The notes under the pieces: generated by a model
Told to the model about the DNA's origin: nothing
Databases searched by the model: none
What the model saw: only the letters and a program-made list of their open reading frames with translations
Program-made: the position numbers and the translations under genes
From: Camillea tinctor
Taxonomy: Eukaryota > Ascomycota > Sordariomycetes > Xylariales > Xylariaceae
DNA length: 64,000 nucleotides
Reading direction: 5' to 3'
Assembly: GCA_022578605.1 (NCBI GenBank)
Contig: MU394082.1
Coordinates: 186,001 to 250,000 of the forward strand
Shown here: piece by piece, positions 62,578 through 64,000 of the stretch
How the letters are laid out: every line of letters begins with the position of its first letter
Numbering within the stretch: position 1 is the first letter of the stretch

Positions 62578-64000
62578 TTTTAGGGGAATGCTCGTATCGA
62601 AATCAGTGATAAGAGAGAGACGAGGTCGGGGTTGACCAGGTTTGAGGATGGTATGGGTTGGCAGTTTCTGCCGCGGAAAAGGGAGAGATGCGGTAGGGAC
62701 TTGAGAAGAAATTGTGAAAGACTGGCGGCGCTCGGCCTCGGTGACGGTCTCGGTATAAGAAAACGAGAGGCGAAGAATCCCTGGAGACTAGATTGAAAGC
62801 GAAAGAGAGAGGACGCAGGAACTGAAATCAGAAAGAATGAAACCTAGGAAACAAGCAGCTCAGCTGCTAGGTTGATATCAGGCCGTGTCGTCGTAGTCAA
62901 GTGACTAGCATATAGATATGAGAGATTCGTGTAAGTCAAGATGAGAAGTCGTATGAATAAACCGTGAGAGAGACCGATGCTATGATGACGATGATAAAGA
63001 AATTTGTCCTTAGGAAAATATACCAATACCCCGTGAAAAAGAGACCGAAAGTAGATAGGAAATAAGAAAAAGGGAAAAAAAAGAAAGACTCAAGGAAAAA
63101 GTCGTGACTATGATGAGATAGATACTAGTTGGATGTAGAGAAAGAAAGAGGAAGATCACTTTTTGTCGGGAGGCTCTGCTATAAGTACAATTTCACTTAA
63201 CCTAATCTCTACCTATGATCTAGAAACGCACTATTGTTCGTCTCTATCCATACGATCCGGATCTGGGCTTTGATAGGAAGTTTGACATGAGATGCGTCGT
63301 CCCATGAATCCATGAACCTATGCCCATGTCCTTAGCTTAACTCGTGCTATTTTTGCTATGAAGTCTTGCCTTTTCCTCGATCTACCTGATGCAAATGGCG
63401 GAATCATAATGCGCGGACCCGTCCAATCAAGCACGGCAGTCGATCAACGCGCTTACGTTCATTATGCGGGAGTCTACATTGACGACGGTTCTTTTACACG
63501 GCCTGCGGCTAAACCTAGGGTACCGGCTGGTTGCCGTGTACGTATCTCCCGATTGCGAGACAGAGCTTTTCTCTTTTGAATAATAACCGCGATGAGGCAC
63601 TATGATCGGAGAGTTTTGGTTGGTTCGTGGTTCAGCTGAGGCGAAATGAGATCAGTGGGTCGACCGGGGGTTTTCTTTCTGTAGACGCGGGCGCGGTTAG
63701 ACGACGAGTCTTCACTTAGGCGCCGGACATGGGTGTGAGGGATGGGTTCCGCTCAAACCCTAGATTGTTTTGTTTCAAGAGACCTTCAAAATGTCTAGTA
63801 CAGTAATTCACTATGCGCTGTTCGAGTTATCCTAACCACCATCTGTAGACGAGATTGAACGGGGTAGGCGGAGGGGTTCCCGGTGGCCTCAGAAGCGACC
63901 GGTTTTCAAATACCGGGCAACTTAAGGATCAATGTCGACCAATCGAGCTTTGGTGGGTATTGAAAGCTGTTGAAGGTCTTCAGGTCTTGACCATTCTTTA
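62578..64000. other. Upstream region of the membrane-protein gene, to window end
   Basis: Purine-rich on the plus strand up to about 63150, as expected for a fungal leader on the minus strand. A 73-codon plus-strand ORF (63358-63579) has no supporting feature. Nothing else was recognised. Confidence 0.45.

Noticed and set aside
63358..63579. 73-codon ORF at the right end
   Set aside because: Short, no signal peptide of usual form, no domain and no flanking splice signals of note.

Overview
The window is nuclear DNA of a filamentous ascomycete (Pezizomycotina, possibly Sordariomycetes). The evidence is many short GT...AG introns with CTRAY-type branch points, a heterokaryon-incompatibility (HET) gene, an AA9 cellulose monooxygenase, a fungal highly reducing polyketide synthase, and one retrotransposon reduced to almost pure A+T by repeat-induced point mutation (RIP). 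Spliced models were built by hand from splice signals and family motifs. For the spliced genes whose exon ends I could fix, exon lengths add up to whole codons. No tRNA, rRNA or CRISPR array was recognised.

Left part (1-25.8 kb), gene-sparse: ureidoglycolate lyase (+), a seven-exon amino-acid permease (-), a beta-propeller-like protein with an in-frame TGA (+), a proline/serine/threonine-rich orphan (+), a scaffold gap bracketed by poly-G and poly-C, a UbiA-family membrane prenyltransferase/terpene-cyclase-like protein (+), an unrecognised ORF (-), and the sterol C-8 isomerase ERG2 (-).

Middle (25.9-35.3 kb): a HET-domain gene split by one Ty1/copia element at 26610-33666. The 134-bp LTRs differ by about 19 transitions and no transversion. 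The 5-bp target duplication reads ACCCA on one side and ACCTA on the other. Removing the element and one duplication restores the HET frame. The 3' half of HET also carries three nonsense codons.

Right-centre (36.4-57.4 kb): a candidate polyketide cluster. It holds a 2,486-aa highly reducing PKS (KS-AT-DH-cMeT-degenerate ER-KR-ACP), a separate LovC-like trans-acting enoyl reductase, a PLP-enzyme/rhodanese fusion, a 14-TM MFS exporter, and an esterase of the hormone-sensitive-lipase family that is now a pseudogene. The likely logic is that the PKS builds a methylated chain, the trans-ER replaces its dead ER, the PLP/rhodanese enzyme may add an amino-acid- or sulfur-derived step, and the MFS protein exports the product. 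The expected release hydrolase is broken here. No pathway transcription factor was seen.

Right end (59-64 kb): an AA9 LPMO (+), a four-TM MARVEL-like membrane protein (-), and a doubtful proline-rich ORF next to it.
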